From assembly GCA_028275345.1 (NCBI GenBank), contig JAPWUV010000004.1, positions 237,712 through 301,711 of the forward strand: a stretch of DNA of 64,000 bases. Direction: 5' to 3'. Source of the DNA: a bacterium. GTDB lineage: Bacteria > Zhuqueibacterota > Zhuqueibacteria > Oleimicrobiales > Geothermoviventaceae. The stretch's first letter is position 1. Each line of letters begins with the position of its first letter. This document shows, piece by piece, positions 63,464 to 64,000 of this stretch. The notes beneath the pieces are model-generated. The model made no database searches. It saw only the letters and a program-made list of their open reading frames with translations, and was not told the origin of the DNA. The translations under genes and the position numbers were made by a program.

Positions 63464-64000
63464 ATGGGCGATTGGCGGGAGCAATTGTTGCACTGGTCTC
63501 AGGCAGCAGCTGACTTCATGTGGGGCGAATGGATGATCGCCCTTCTGGTGGGGACGGGGATCGTATTGACCGTCGTCACCCGGGCGATCCAGTTTCGGAA
63601 ACTGGGTCTTGCGTTTCGGTTTCTGGCCCGGGGCGCAGTTGGAAAGGAGAAACTGCAAAGGACCCAGGGCGACATTTCCCCATATGCGGCCCTGATGACC
63701 GCTCTTGCGGCTACGGTAGGGAATGGCAATATCGCAGGAGTGGCCACGGCCATCGCCACCGGAGGTCCCGGGGCCCCCTTCTGGATGTGGGTCTCGGCTC
63801 TCTTCGGCATGGCCACAAAATACGCGGAGGGATTCCTCGGGGTCAGGTACCGGAAAGTGGCCGAGGACGGGACGATGGCCGGGGGACCAATGTACTATTG
63901 CCGGTACGGAATCCGCCCGGAGTGGCTGGCGAAGTTCATGGGGATGCTCTTCGCTGTGTGCGGTGCCTTCACAGCCCTCTTCGGCACGGGGAATATGATG
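63464..64000 (+). CDS. Alanine/glycine:cation symporter (AGCS family), 3' partial
   Basis: The gene begins at ATG 63464, with GGAGG at 63453-63457, and runs off the right edge after 179 codons. The translated part starts MGDWREQLLHWSQAAADF and includes the AGCS hallmark segments ISPYAALMTALAATVGNGNI, AGVATAI and KYAEGFLGVRYR. Three to four membrane segments are visible. Family members (AlsT, DagA) import alanine or glycine with sodium or protons. It is divergent from the OPT peptide transporter and fits with use of amino acids set free by the nearby M55 and M29-like peptidases. Confidence 0.9.
   Translation, partial: MGDWREQLLHWSQAAADFMWGEWMIALLVGTGIVLTVVTRAIQFRKLGLAFRFLARGAVGKEKLQRTQGDISPYAALMTALAATVGNGNIAGVATAIATGGPGAPFWMWVSALFGMATKYAEGFLGVRYRKVAEDGTMAGGPMYYCRYGIRPEWLAKFMGMLFAVCGAFTALFGTGNMM

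Overview
The window looks like a GC-rich chromosome segment from a free-living, Gram-negative, plant-polysaccharide-degrading bacterium. At least six proteins end in, or carry, a C-terminal type IX secretion (T9SS) sorting domain (Asn-Pro-Phe-Asn-Pro or related start, conserved strand pattern, ending in Leu-Val-Lys or similar). A PorV-like outer-membrane protein and a TonB-dependent receptor with an N-terminal carboxypeptidase-regulatory domain are also present. This combination points to the Fibrobacterota-Chlorobiota-Bacteroidota (FCB) group. The absence of SusD, the style of the sorting domains and the GC content suggest a Calditrichota/KSB1-like lineage rather than a classic Bacteroidetes, but the exact phylum is an inference.

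Layout. Bases 1-5107 hold two tandem PA14-containing family GH3 beta-glycosidases, the first cut by the window edge. Bases 5232-6919 hold a DUF432-like protein and an MscS channel. Bases 7265-14565 are a plus-strand cluster of GH95 (alpha-L-fucosidase type), a double DUF1080 protein, GH127 (beta-L-arabinofuranosidase type) and a DegT/StrS aminotransferase. A minus-strand DoxX gene and a minus-strand FG-GAP lipoprotein follow, separated by a 694-base gap with no convincing gene.

The centre of the window (17537-53028) is a large polysaccharide-utilisation locus. It opens with a LacI-family regulator behind a near-consensus promoter and a LacI-type palindrome. Next come a non-catalytic glycan-binding T9SS protein, a TonB-dependent receptor, PorV, a 1218-residue surface protein and a parvulin-type lipoprotein; no SusD is seen. 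After these come a GH26 mannanase, two GH5-type enzymes, a sodium/solute symporter, a cellobiose/mannobiose 2-epimerase, a GH130 mannosylglucose phosphorylase, an SGNH acetylesterase, a large DUF5060 glycosidase, another GH5 mannanase, a CBM6-bearing GH3 and a GH43. Together they read as a full beta-mannan pathway: deacetylation and endo-cleavage outside, sodium-driven uptake of mannobiose, epimerisation to mannosylglucose, and phosphorolysis in the cytoplasm. The GH43, PL1, GH95 and GH127 enzymes add side activities on arabinoxylan, pectin and fucosylated glycans.

Bases 53251-63157 are all on the minus strand: a T9SS pectate lyase, a ClC chloride channel with CBS and RCK-C domains, an M55 D-aminopeptidase, an M29-like aminopeptidase, a FAH-family hydrolase, a stand-alone PqqD-like protein and an OPT oligopeptide transporter with a clear intrinsic terminator. 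A divergent promoter pair separates OPT from an alanine/glycine:cation symporter gene that runs off the right edge. This block reads as peptide uptake and breakdown.

No rRNA, tRNA, CRISPR array, insertion sequence or phage gene was seen.
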